From Bacteroidales bacterium (GTDB lineage: Bacteria; Bacteroidota; Bacteroidia; Bacteroidales; VadinHA17), in assembly GCA_017882245.1 (NCBI GenBank), contig JADGPV010000084.1:1-8666 (forward strand): DNA of 8,666 bases. Reading direction: 5' to 3'. A program made the position numbers and the translations under genes. Shown here one piece after another: positions 1 through 7,391 of the stretch. The notes beneath the pieces are model-generated. The model saw nothing but the letters and a program-made list of their open reading frames with translations. It did not search any database and was not told the origin of the DNA. Position 1 is the first letter of the stretch, and each line of letters opens with the position of its first letter.

Positions 1-171
1 AACGGTGTCTATATGTTTGTGGTCAACACTGTAACTCCGATGGCATCTGAAGATATTTCACAAATACGGCAGCGTTTGAATTCGAACTACCAGATACGGG
101 CATCATACGAAGCCTTCCAGGCCATCCGCGACAAGAAAAAGGTGGTTGACAAGAGGTATAAATTCTATTAG
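1..171 (+). CDS. C-terminal end of a probable SurA/PpiD-like peptidyl-prolyl isomerase (5' end outside window)
   Basis: Frame 1 is open from the first base and ends in TAG at 169-171, giving 56 residues. The fragment begins NGVYMFVVNTVTP and ends KKVVDKRYKFY. The pattern of a short hydrophobic strand, then a helix with RQRLNSNYQIRASYEAFQAIR, then a charged tail finishing in D-x-R-Y-K-F-Y resembles the extreme C terminus of the large (about 700-residue) periplasmic or membrane-anchored peptidyl-prolyl isomerases (SurA/PpiD-like chaperones) of Bacteroidota, which commonly end in a D-N-R-x-K-F-[FY] motif. Those proteins help fold envelope and outer-membrane proteins. No catalytic PPIase domain lies in the window, so the call rests only on the tail. 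It is followed directly by a terminator and is convergent with the minus-strand operon, so it belongs to a separate unit. Confidence 0.55.
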   Translation, partial: NGVYMFVVNTVTPMASEDISQIRQRLNSNYQIRASYEAFQAIRDKKKVVDKRYKFY

Positions 172-192
172 GATTTTAATTACTACGATCGC

Positions 193-222
193 AGAGACGC
201 AGCATGCTACGTCTCTTTTTTT
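193..222 (+). terminator. Rho-independent terminator of the left-edge gene
   Basis: A 7-bp stem AGAGACG (193-199) / CGTCTCT (210-216) encloses AGCATGCT (201-208), which can add a short inner stem after one C/A mismatch. It is followed by seven consecutive T (216-222). It lies 21 bases after the stop codon of the plus-strand gene, as expected for an intrinsic terminator. Read from the minus strand the hairpin is followed by GCGATCG and not by a T-tract, so it would be a weaker terminator for the convergent operon ending at 260, although the symmetrical stem could still slow polymerase. Confidence 0.8.
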
Positions 223-259
223 ATTTATTGAGGCCTTCCTCGTAGAGGATAAATAAACG

Positions 260-2053
260 CTATTTTGTTTCCTTGAATCTCTGCCTTACACTCTCCTCGC
301 TCAGGTCTTTGGAGAGGGCATTGACAAAATCTGCCGGGATGTTATAAACATCAAGCATAATCAGCCCGTCAAGGCAATCGTTAAAGGCGGGATCAACATT
401 AAATCCGATGATCTTCGCGTTTAATTCAAGGTATTTCTTCAGAAGCACGGGTATCCTGTAACCCGGGTCAACATCACTAACCACCTTCTCAACCTTGCTG
501 ATGTCCCTGTCAGCGGAATCAATAATAATCCGGCTGTCAACACGTTTATCGACCTGTACGTTGAACTTCTTTCTGGGTCTTATATATTTCGCCATTTCCG
601 CATCATAATAGTTGTTCCTGATGAACTCTACTATGAGCGATTTGGAGAAATCGGAGAAATCATTGCTTATGCTCACCGGGCCAATGCAATAACGGTATTC
701 GGCATGTTCCAGCAACACCGTAAGGAGCCCTTTCCACAGAAGGAACAGCGACATTACCCTGCGCTGATATTCCGGCACAATGAATGATCTTCCCAGCTCC
801 AGGGATTCAGAAAGATATGGTTCAAAAGAATTTTTAATCCGGAACAACGAATTGATATAAAATCCCTTGATCCCGTATTGCCGCATTATCTCCTTACCCT
901 TGCCCAGCCGGTATGCCCCTACAACAGAGTCCGTTTCATTATCCCATACAATCAGGTGATGGTAGTAAAAGTCGTATTCATCAATGTCTGCAGCCCTGTT
1001 GGTACCTTCACCCGCTGCCCTGAAGGTTATTTCACGCAACCTGCCTATCTCCTGAAAGATATTTGGTATGATACGGGTGGGCGCAAATATCACGCTGAAG
1101 TTCTTACTTGAAAAGAGCTCATGCGACTGACGTACACTGTTGAATTCCTCCCTTAGTTTCATTTTATCATGAGCCTGAGCCACCGGCTCCTGCCTGCGGC
1201 TGCGGCGCTGCCTGAAGCCGGTAAAAAAAGGCCTGGCTTCCAGCACCGATCCGAGCGAGTAGGTTCTTGCCCTCAGATAGCGGCCATACCTGGCTATATC
1301 ATGAAACTCACCCTGTTCCCTTACTGTCACCGGCTTGCCTATGCGAACCGTTATTACTTTGTGTCTCTTGTTGATGAGTTCGGAGGCCAGCTTGGCAGTA
1401 CGCAGCAAAGGATGGATGCGCCCAAGAATATGATACCAGCGGGAATTGGTGCCGTGGAAATAGACAGGCACAACGGGCACCTCAGCCATCCTGATCAGTC
1501 TGAGAACCGTTTCCTGCCATTCGCAGTCAACGATTAGATTTGATTCCGTCTGATAGGTAGATACCTCGCCAGCAGGAAAGACTGCCACCACATGGCCGTC
1601 CCTTACATAGTTGAGGGCTTCCATCATCACTTTAAAAGACGCTTTGGAGTCGCGGGGTGTTTCAATCGGATCAACAGGCAGGATATGATCCTTCAACGGA
1701 TCTATCCTTTGCATGACAAAATTGGCTGTCACCTTTACGTCAGGACGATGGGCTGTAAGTATCTTAAGCAGAATGAGCGCGTCAATACCTCCGAAGGGAT
1801 GGTTTGAGACGGTGATGAAAGGGCCCTCAACCGGTATATTGCCGAGATCATTTTCGGGAATCTCATACTTAATGTCGAGATGCTCAAGGATAGAATTTAT
1901 GAAGACTGCCGGGTCACTGTCATAGGCTGAAGAGTAAACCCTGTTCAGTTTATTATATCGAAAGATCTGCATCAGACCTTGCGATATGATCACACCGCCC
2001 GGAGTGTTGAGGTTCGACGCCTGTGCCAGCTCCCTGGAGGTCAGCAGTTTCAT
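260..2053 (-). CDS. OlsF-like bifunctional O-/N-acyltransferase (amino-acid-containing lipid synthesis)
   Basis: The protein has 597 residues in two parts. The N-terminal half (about 20-245) is a glycerophospholipid-type acyltransferase: NHPFGGID at 84-91 carries the catalytic His/Asp pair, FPAGEVS at 159-165 is the acceptor-site block, and VPVYFHG at 195-201 is the following strand. The C-terminal part (about 300-570) is a GNAT-like OlsB (hemolysin/autoinducer-synthase-type) domain with RLREITFR at 338-345, LELGRSFIVP at 418-427, GPVSISNDF at 458-466 and a C-terminal GLIMLDV strand. In Serratia and Flavobacterium, OlsF fusions of this order make ornithine lipids: the C-terminal part N-acylates the amino acid and the N-terminal part O-acylates the product. 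Bacteroides makes glycine lipids with separate GlsA and GlsB. The head-group amino acid here cannot be read from sequence. The start ATG overlaps the stop of the preceding MetVF gene (ATGA, 2050-2053), which fixes the start and suggests translational coupling. It is the last gene of the operon. The family call is firm; the substrate is inferred. Confidence 0.82.
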   Translation of the reverse strand: MKLLTSRELAQASNLNTPGGVIISQGLMQIFRYNKLNRVYSSAYDSDPAVFINSILEHLDIKYEIPENDLGNIPVEGPFITVSNHPFGGIDALILLKILTAHRPDVKVTANFVMQRIDPLKDHILPVDPIETPRDSKASFKVMMEALNYVRDGHVVAVFPAGEVSTYQTESNLIVDCEWQETVLRLIRMAEVPVVPVYFHGTNSRWYHILGRIHPLLRTAKLASELINKRHKVITVRIGKPVTVREQGEFHDIARYGRYLRARTYSLGSVLEARPFFTGFRQRRSRRQEPVAQAHDKMKLREEFNSVRQSHELFSSKNFSVIFAPTRIIPNIFQEIGRLREITFRAAGEGTNRAADIDEYDFYYHHLIVWDNETDSVVGAYRLGKGKEIMRQYGIKGFYINSLFRIKNSFEPYLSESLELGRSFIVPEYQRRVMSLFLLWKGLLTVLLEHAEYRYCIGPVSISNDFSDFSKSLIVEFIRNNYYDAEMAKYIRPRKKFNVQVDKRVDSRIIIDSADRDISKVEKVVSDVDPGYRIPVLLKKYLELNAKIIGFNVDPAFNDCLDGLIMLDVYNIPADFVNALSKDLSEESVRQRFKETK

Positions 2054-3477
2054 AATGACTCTTTTATTATATATGGTACCGAGGCCTCCCAGCCAAGAGG
2101 CATTATATGAACGCCGCTTATCCCTTGTTTGCCCCTCATCTTACGGATGGCCTCCACGGTAATCTTCACACCCTCTTCTTCGACTTTGTCACCGGCATCA
2201 GCCAGCCTCTGCATGATCGTATCCGGAATGGTTATGCCCGGGATCTTCTCATTCAGATGCTTCGCCAGCTTCAATGATTTGAGAGGACTTATGCCCACGA
2301 TGATAAAAACCTTGTCAAGCAATCCTTCCTTCCAGAGCTGTTCAAGCCAAGGATCGAGCATGTCCGGATCGAAGACAAGATTGGTCTGCATGAACTGTGC
2401 CCCGGCATTTATCTTTTTCCTGTCGCGAATGACCTGCAGGGTCGGCTCCTGTGCAAAAGGCGCTGCTGCCGCACCGAGAAACAGACCTGGTCTGTGTTTG
2501 ATCTCCCTGCCGTCAAGATAGATGCCCTCATCTCTCATCCGTCGCAGTATCCACAGCATATGCACCGAGTCAACATCAATGATATTGAGGTTGCCGGTTG
2601 GCTTTAAGCCCACGCGGGGACTGTCGCCGGAAAGACAGAGAATATTATGGATACCCATGGCGTTAGCGCCGAGGGCAAGCGACTGCAGGCTGTTGCGGGT
2701 GTTATCACGTGCCGAGATCTGCATTACAGGGTCTGCGCCCAGTGACGCAGCCACGCTCGAGCAGGCAACACTGGCCATCCTTGGCACTGCTGATGAACCA
2801 TCAGTAAAATTTATTGCAGTGACATAAGGTTTGACAAGGGAGATTTTCTCTTTAAGTTTGTCAATTGAGGCGCTCAACGGAGGCATGACCTCTGTTGTAA
2901 TGACGAACCTGCCGCTGCGCAGCTCCTTCTCCAGCGGCGACTGCGGTTCAGGGTTTACCGGAGGATGATATTCCGAATCTCCTTTCCACCAGGCTGGCTG
3001 GCGTATTGGCTTGAATACCTCTTCATCGAGTATACTCCAGGCGCTTTTCCCTTTCCTGGCGGACGGTAAAATAATCCTGCGCAGGCCAGTCTCTCTTACC
3101 TTTTTTATTACCTCGCCCCAGGTCTCTGTCCCTGCCCTGTCCCAGTCGACTGGTGGCAGGATCTCAAGCAGTTTATGCTCGCGATGCATCTTCTGAGAGC
3201 GCTTATAGATAAGATCCCAGACACATCTGCGTGTCGGATCGACATAACAGTACCCGTTGTTCACTCCTCCGCAAGGGCCGTTCCTGATGCCCTTCGGACA
3301 CTCCATATGGCAGATATAAGCCGTTTCCTGCAGGAGACAGTTTCCGCACATACGGCATCCGAAGAGAGGCCCCTTGATAAGCCGCTCGTTAAAGGCAAGC
3401 AGACGATCTCCGGCTGACAACTTCCTGAAAGGACGGAAGGCAGGCTGCCACCGGCGGACAGGAGTGAAGATGGCCAT
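2050..3477 (-). CDS. Fused MetV-MetF methylenetetrahydrofolate reductase
   Basis: A 475-residue protein that joins an N-terminal MetV-like (MTHFR C-terminal family) module to a C-terminal MetF TIM barrel. The MetV part (about 38-100) has eight cysteines, C41, C44, C47, C56, C60, C69, C77 and C85, within the signature CPKGIRNGPCGG-like stretch (here ECPKGIRNGPCGG from 59). In acetogens such cysteines hold iron-sulfur clusters. The MetF part (about 180-470) shows TTEVMPP at 194-200 with the conserved Glu196, NFTDGSS at 223-229, QISARDNTRNSL from 253, CLSGDSP at 281-287 and KINAGAQFMQTNLVFD from 355, all typical of the flavin-dependent CH2-H4folate to CH3-H4folate reductase. Ordinary bacterial MetF is about 300 residues without the cysteine module, so this is the acetogen/C1-metabolism type and need not use NADH directly. 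It begins 6 bases after the xylA stop and overlaps the next gene by 4 bases. Sitting in a xylose operon is unexpected. The cytoplasmic role in making or oxidising methyl-folate is inferred. Confidence 0.85.
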   Translation of the reverse strand: MAIFTPVRRWQPAFRPFRKLSAGDRLLAFNERLIKGPLFGCRMCGNCLLQETAYICHMECPKGIRNGPCGGVNNGYCYVDPTRRCVWDLIYKRSQKMHREHKLLEILPPVDWDRAGTETWGEVIKKVRETGLRRIILPSARKGKSAWSILDEEVFKPIRQPAWWKGDSEYHPPVNPEPQSPLEKELRSGRFVITTEVMPPLSASIDKLKEKISLVKPYVTAINFTDGSSAVPRMASVACSSVAASLGADPVMQISARDNTRNSLQSLALGANAMGIHNILCLSGDSPRVGLKPTGNLNIIDVDSVHMLWILRRMRDEGIYLDGREIKHRPGLFLGAAAAPFAQEPTLQVIRDRKKINAGAQFMQTNLVFDPDMLDPWLEQLWKEGLLDKVFIIVGISPLKSLKLAKHLNEKIPGITIPDTIMQRLADAGDKVEEEGVKITVEAIRKMRGKQGISGVHIMPLGWEASVPYIIKESL

Positions 3478-3483
3478 GAAAGA

Positions 3484-4806
3484 TCAGAGGATATACATGT
3501 TTATCAGCTGCTCATAAAGCTCCTGTTTACCGCTGAGCTTCTTTGGTTCGCCAGTTTTCTGTGCCAGCTTGCGCAGATCCTCGAGGGTGAGTTTGCCCTT
3601 CTCATAAAGAGCACCGTCACCCTTGTCAAATGAGGTGTATCTTGCTTTTCTGAGCTTCAGATAGCTTGATCCTTTCAGAATCGTGTCAGCGATCACCAGA
3701 GCCCTGGCAAAAGTATCCATACCATTGATATGGGCTATGAACAGATCCTCAGGGTCAGTAGAGTTTCGTCTTACATGAGCGTCGAAATTGACACCTCCGG
3801 TGGTAAAACCTCCTGCCCTGAGAATGACCAGCATGGCATCGGTGATCTCATTTATGTTTACCGGGAATTCATCGGTGTCCCAGCCATTCTGATAGTCGCC
3901 CCTGTTGGCGTCTATGCTGCCAAGCATTCCGGCATCAGCGGCAGTCTGCAGATCATGCTGGAAAGAATGTCCTGCAAGAGTCGCATGGTTGACTTCAATG
4001 TTGAGTTTAAAATCCTTTTCAAGGCCATAGTGGCGCAGGAAGCCTATCACCGTAGCAGCATCAAAGTCATACTGATGCTTGGTGGGTTCCATTGGCTTTG
4101 GTTCAATTAGGAAAGTGCCTTTGAAGCCCTTCTTCCGGCCGTAATCGCGCGCCAGTGTAAGCATCATGGCCATATGCTCAAGCTCCCTCTTCATATCTGT
4201 ATTATGAAGTGAGAGGTAGCCTTCACGGCCGCCCCAGAATACATAGTTCTGCCCTCCGAGGGCTATTGTTGCATCTATGGCATTCTTTAGCTGTACGGCT
4301 GCATTTGTCAATACAGCAAAGTCGGGATTGGTTGCAGCACCGTTCATGTAACGCGGGTTGCCAAAGAGATTGGCTGTACCCCACAACAGCTTCACGCCTG
4401 TCTCTTTCTGCCTTGCTTTAACAACCGGGACTATCTTTTCAAGACGCTTTTCTATCTCAAAAACAGAGCCGTCACCAACAAGGTCAGTGTCATGGAAGCA
4501 GTAGAAAGGAGCGCCAATCTTCTGAATGAATTCGAAAGCCATGTCGAGCTTAACCATGATACGGTCATCGCCTTTCATGCTGTCATAAGGGAAGTCCCTC
4601 GTTTTTGCTCCGAAAGTATCTGTGCCGTCACCACAGAATGAATGCCAGTATGCAATGGCATACCTGAGAACATCTTTCATCTTCTTACCGCCGACTTTAG
4701 CTTCAGGATCATACCATTTGAATGCTAGAGGATTTTTCGATTCTCTGCCTTCATACTTGATCTTCCCTATCCCGGGGAAGATTTCACCTTTTGATTTCTT
4801 AGCCAT
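3484..4806 (-). CDS. xylA: Xylose isomerase
   Basis: Interconverts D-xylose and D-xylulose in the cytoplasm, the first step of the isomerase pathway. The 440-residue length equals the E. coli enzyme. All metal and catalytic residues are present: FHDTD with His105 and Asp108, WGGREGY at 191-197, Glu235 and Lys237 in IEPKPMEPTKHQYD, Glu271 and His274 in EVNHATLAGH, Asp299 in SIDANRGD, Asp310 and Asp312 in GWDTDEFP, and Asp342 in GVNFDAHVRR. The N terminus (FPGIGKIKYEGRESKNPLAF) is the class II form with the long N-terminal extension, close to Bacteroides-type XylA, the group also related to anaerobic fungal enzymes. It starts 11 bases after the xylB stop and is followed 6 bases later by the MetVF gene, so it is in the middle of the operon. 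The start is supported by the normal N terminus; no clear Shine-Dalgarno sequence is visible, as is common in Bacteroidota. Confidence 0.97.
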   Translation of the reverse strand: MAKKSKGEIFPGIGKIKYEGRESKNPLAFKWYDPEAKVGGKKMKDVLRYAIAYWHSFCGDGTDTFGAKTRDFPYDSMKGDDRIMVKLDMAFEFIQKIGAPFYCFHDTDLVGDGSVFEIEKRLEKIVPVVKARQKETGVKLLWGTANLFGNPRYMNGAATNPDFAVLTNAAVQLKNAIDATIALGGQNYVFWGGREGYLSLHNTDMKRELEHMAMMLTLARDYGRKKGFKGTFLIEPKPMEPTKHQYDFDAATVIGFLRHYGLEKDFKLNIEVNHATLAGHSFQHDLQTAADAGMLGSIDANRGDYQNGWDTDEFPVNINEITDAMLVILRAGGFTTGGVNFDAHVRRNSTDPEDLFIAHINGMDTFARALVIADTILKGSSYLKLRKARYTSFDKGDGALYEKGKLTLEDLRKLAQKTGEPKKLSGKQELYEQLINMYIL

Positions 4807-4817
4807 AATTCTATCTT

Positions 4818-6305
4818 TTATTCAAATAATTGATTTTCAAGTATCTCTACCCATGTATTATATTTCTCTTCATAAATTTGTGCCAGATTCTTATCAGGTT
4901 CACTGGTACCGGTTGTCTTCAACCCGCCAAATGCTTCCTGCTCAGATTTATAGAAACCGCATCCGATACCGGCACCCCTCGCAGCACCCAGGGACCCGTC
5001 AGTGTTGTACAAATTGATTACTGTTGAGGTTAAGGAGGATAGCACATCACGGAATACTTTGCTGAGGAACATATTTGATTCGCCTGCTCTGATAACTTTA
5101 GGGTTTATTCCCGTTTCTTTCATTATCTCAAGACCGAACCGGAAGGAGAATGCAATAGCTTCCTGGGCAGCCCTGAACAGATGGCCCTGACCATGTATGT
5201 TGAAATTCAGCCCATGGAAGGATGCCGAAATGTCACTGTTCTGCAACATTCGTTCCGCACCGTTGCCGAAGGGCAGGATAAGGAGACCGTCGCTGCCGGG
5301 TTTTACCGATGCAGCCATATCATTCATCTGCGGATAGGTAAGGCCTGATCCCGTGTTCTTCTTCAGCCATGAATTAAGTATGCCCGTACCGTTGATGCAA
5401 AGCAGCACACCCAGCCTTGTTTGATCCTCCGTGTGATTGACGTGAAGAAAAGTATTTATTCGCGAAAGGGGATCGAACTGTGTCTCATCAGTGACACCGT
5501 AAATCACACCGGAGGTGCCGGCCGTTGTGGCCACCTCCCCGGGTGAAAGCACATTCAGTGAGAGAGCATTATTGGGCTGATCACCTGCCCTGTACGAGAC
5601 AGGTATTCCGGCGCTAAGACCAAGTTCCTTTGCCATCGCGGGAGTAAGGTTACCCTGAACCGAGAACGACTGTACCGGATCTGCCAGCATTTCGGGGGCG
5701 ATGCCGTAGTATTCAAGTAACTCATCAGAGATATCGCCTCTCATGAAGTCCCAGAAGATGCCTTCCGAGAGCCCGGTAAATGATGTCTTTATTTCACCCG
5801 TGAGCCTCATGGCGAGGTAGTCACCCGGAAGCATGATCTTATATATGCGGTCAAACACGGCAGGTTCATTCTCTTTTACCCATGCCAGTTTTGATGCTGT
5901 AAAATTGCCCGGAGAATTCAACAAATGGTGCAGGCAGAAATCCTTTCCCATTTTTTCAAATGCCCTTTCACCTATCGCCACTGCCCTGCTGTCACACCAT
6001 ATTATTGAAGGTCTTAAGACATTCTTTTTCCTGTCTACAGCCACCAGTCCATGCATCTGATAGGCAATACCAATGGCACCGATGGACGCTTTCTTCCCTC
6101 TCAGCGGCTCAAGACAGGCATGCAGGGCAAGGGTGAAATTCTTCCACCATATCTCAGGATCCTGTTCAGCCCATCCGGGCCTGGGGGCTGATATTGCCAT
6201 CTCCGTTGAAGGATAAGAGGCTGAGGATAGTGCTCTTCCGGTATCTCCGTCAATGACTGATACCTTAACTGAAGAGCTGCCAAGATCAATACCAAGTAGT
6301 AACAT
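4818..6305 (-). CDS. xylB: Xylulokinase (FGGY-family sugar kinase)
   Basis: Phosphorylates D-xylulose with ATP to D-xylulose 5-phosphate, which feeds the pentose phosphate pathway. The 495-residue protein has the two-domain FGGY kinase layout. GIDLGSSSVKVSVID at 5-19 is the first phosphate loop, AYQMHGLV at 81-88 contains the Met-His-Gly sugar-binding motif typical of xylulokinases, IWCDSRA at 102-108 follows, the catalytic Asp242 is in RAGDQPNNAL, TTAGTSGV at 260-267 is the second phosphate loop, and TDGSLGAARGAGIGCG at 435-450 is the C-terminal FGGY signature region. The substrate call is strengthened by xylA immediately downstream. The usual GGG(A/G)xS adenosine-loop motif appears here as RAGESNMFLSKVFRDVL from 406, a common variant. 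It starts 10 bases after the stop of the UroD-like gene. Confidence 0.95.
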   Translation of the reverse strand: MLLLGIDLGSSSVKVSVIDGDTGRALSSASYPSTEMAISAPRPGWAEQDPEIWWKNFTLALHACLEPLRGKKASIGAIGIAYQMHGLVAVDRKKNVLRPSIIWCDSRAVAIGERAFEKMGKDFCLHHLLNSPGNFTASKLAWVKENEPAVFDRIYKIMLPGDYLAMRLTGEIKTSFTGLSEGIFWDFMRGDISDELLEYYGIAPEMLADPVQSFSVQGNLTPAMAKELGLSAGIPVSYRAGDQPNNALSLNVLSPGEVATTAGTSGVIYGVTDETQFDPLSRINTFLHVNHTEDQTRLGVLLCINGTGILNSWLKKNTGSGLTYPQMNDMAASVKPGSDGLLILPFGNGAERMLQNSDISASFHGLNFNIHGQGHLFRAAQEAIAFSFRFGLEIMKETGINPKVIRAGESNMFLSKVFRDVLSSLTSTVINLYNTDGSLGAARGAGIGCGFYKSEQEAFGGLKTTGTSEPDKNLAQIYEEKYNTWVEILENQLFE

Positions 6306-6315
6306 GCCGTTTTTG

Positions 6316-7350
6316 TTAAGAAGTTTCTCTGACTGCCGTTATAAAAGTACGGATATTTTCCGTAGAAGTGTCAGGCGGCATACCTCCGCCGCACGACCAT
6401 ATGATACGGGTGAAGTCAGATACTGATCCCATCATGTTTCTCACACCGGCCTTAATATCAGCGGGTTTACCAAGAGCAAGAACATCCCTTGGCGGCAGGT
6501 TACCCAGAAGCGTTACATTGTCGCCAGCCAGTCTTCTCATTTCATCTATCGAATGGTTAAAGCTGAAATTGAAAAGATTGATACCGATCTCCTTCAGATA
6601 GCCTGCAGTTATTATCCCTGATGCGTCATTATGGAAAAAACTAACCCGCGGATTGAAGGTCTGATATATTCTCTTAAGATGAGGCAGAACGAAGGTTTCG
6701 AAGTCGGGCTGACCCAGAAAACCAACAATGTCATCGAGCAGGAAAACTCCGTCAATATCCCTGAACTTCTCATACTGAAGGGAAAGCCAGTCTATGGTAA
6801 AGTCGGTTATCACCTTAAGTGCATTCTGCGCCTCCTCAGGAGTTATTGCCAGTGCCAGCATGAAGTCAGTGGTACCGAAAAGGAAAGAGGCAATGTTCAG
6901 AGGTCCCCGGCTTGAAGCAAATCTGTAATGAAATCCGTTCTCCTTCAGCCTGTCCTCATATTTTGCCATCCTGCTGATAACAAACGGCAGCAGCCCGTCG
7001 GTTCTGACATTGGGTTTTGCAAGGGAAGCTATAGCCTCGGCCGTCAAAGGCAGTTTGATGGGATGGGGAAAATCGTCTTCGGTCCATACCAGCTTGGTTC
7101 CGAAAGCGGAAGGCTCGGTGCACATACCATATTCTGCCCAGAATCCGGGAAGGAAAATTGCCTCGGGGAAGGTCTTGTGGGCCATGAGGTTGGCATCAAA
7201 CCATGTCTCCGGATCAGTAAAATAATCAAGGATCTTCGACTTATGCCAGCGGGGAAGCCAGGGACTGTCAATAATGAATCCCACAGGCTTTTCTTTCAGG
7301 ACCTCTCCGTCGATGACCCTAAGAAGGGCCTCCCAGTTTTTGTCATTCAT
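6316..7350 (-). CDS. Uroporphyrinogen-decarboxylase-like protein (MtaA/CmuA-type superfamily), role unknown
   Basis: A 344-residue TIM-barrel protein of the UroD superfamily that also holds cobalamin methyltransferases such as MtaA and CmuA. Visible family blocks are GPLNIASFLFG at 149-159 (the usual GP-[FL]-x-x-A block), FLLDDIVGFLGQP at 203-215, FFHNDAS at 238-244, EIGINLFNF at 254-262, TLLGNLPPRDVL at 280-291 and SCGGGMPPDT at 319-328. In the methyltransferase branch zinc is held by His-x-Cys plus a late Cys. Here His240 is followed by Asn-Asp, not x-Cys, while the late Cys320 is present, so methyl transfer cannot be assumed. It does not look like the haem-pathway UroD (no N-terminal active-site Arg block was recognised), and no haem genes are nearby. 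It lies 41 bases downstream of the LacI gene and 10 bases upstream of xylB, so it is almost certainly co-expressed with xylose catabolism. A C1-transfer role in methylated sugar use is only an inference from the MetVF gene in the same operon. Confidence 0.75.
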   Translation of the reverse strand: MNDKNWEALLRVIDGEVLKEKPVGFIIDSPWLPRWHKSKILDYFTDPETWFDANLMAHKTFPEAIFLPGFWAEYGMCTEPSAFGTKLVWTEDDFPHPIKLPLTAEAIASLAKPNVRTDGLLPFVISRMAKYEDRLKENGFHYRFASSRGPLNIASFLFGTTDFMLALAITPEEAQNALKVITDFTIDWLSLQYEKFRDIDGVFLLDDIVGFLGQPDFETFVLPHLKRIYQTFNPRVSFFHNDASGIITAGYLKEIGINLFNFSFNHSIDEMRRLAGDNVTLLGNLPPRDVLALGKPADIKAGVRNMMGSVSDFTRIIWSCGGGMPPDTSTENIRTFITAVRETS

Positions 7351-7391
7351 ATAGCCTCATTTGATAATTAATTCAATTTGATCTTATACGG

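Noticed and set aside
223..259. Short hairpin GAGG/CCTC (around 230-242) as a terminator for the minus-strand operon
   Set aside because: The stem is only four base pairs and on the minus strand it is followed by A-rich sequence, not a T-tract.
2129..2827. Plus-strand open frames of 130 and 101 codons opposite the MetVF gene
   Set aside because: They are antisense to a gene with full family motifs, their translations show no recognisable domain, and the composition fits shadow frames of a real coding sequence.
3730..4110. Plus-strand open frame of 126 codons opposite xylA
   Set aside because: xylA carries every catalytic residue on the other strand; this frame has no domain signal and no promoter or neighbour support.
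6928..7371. Plus-strand open frame of 147 codons opposite the start of the UroD-like gene
   Set aside because: It is antisense to conserved UroD-family sequence, has low-complexity-like content, and no recognisable fold or start signal.
7351..7391. Possible internal promoter or terminator between the repressor and UroD-like genes (TTGA-N8-TCAA at 7361-7376)
   Set aside because: The arms are only four bases, the inner bases do not pair, there is no T-tract, and no TAnnTTTG box is present on the minus strand.
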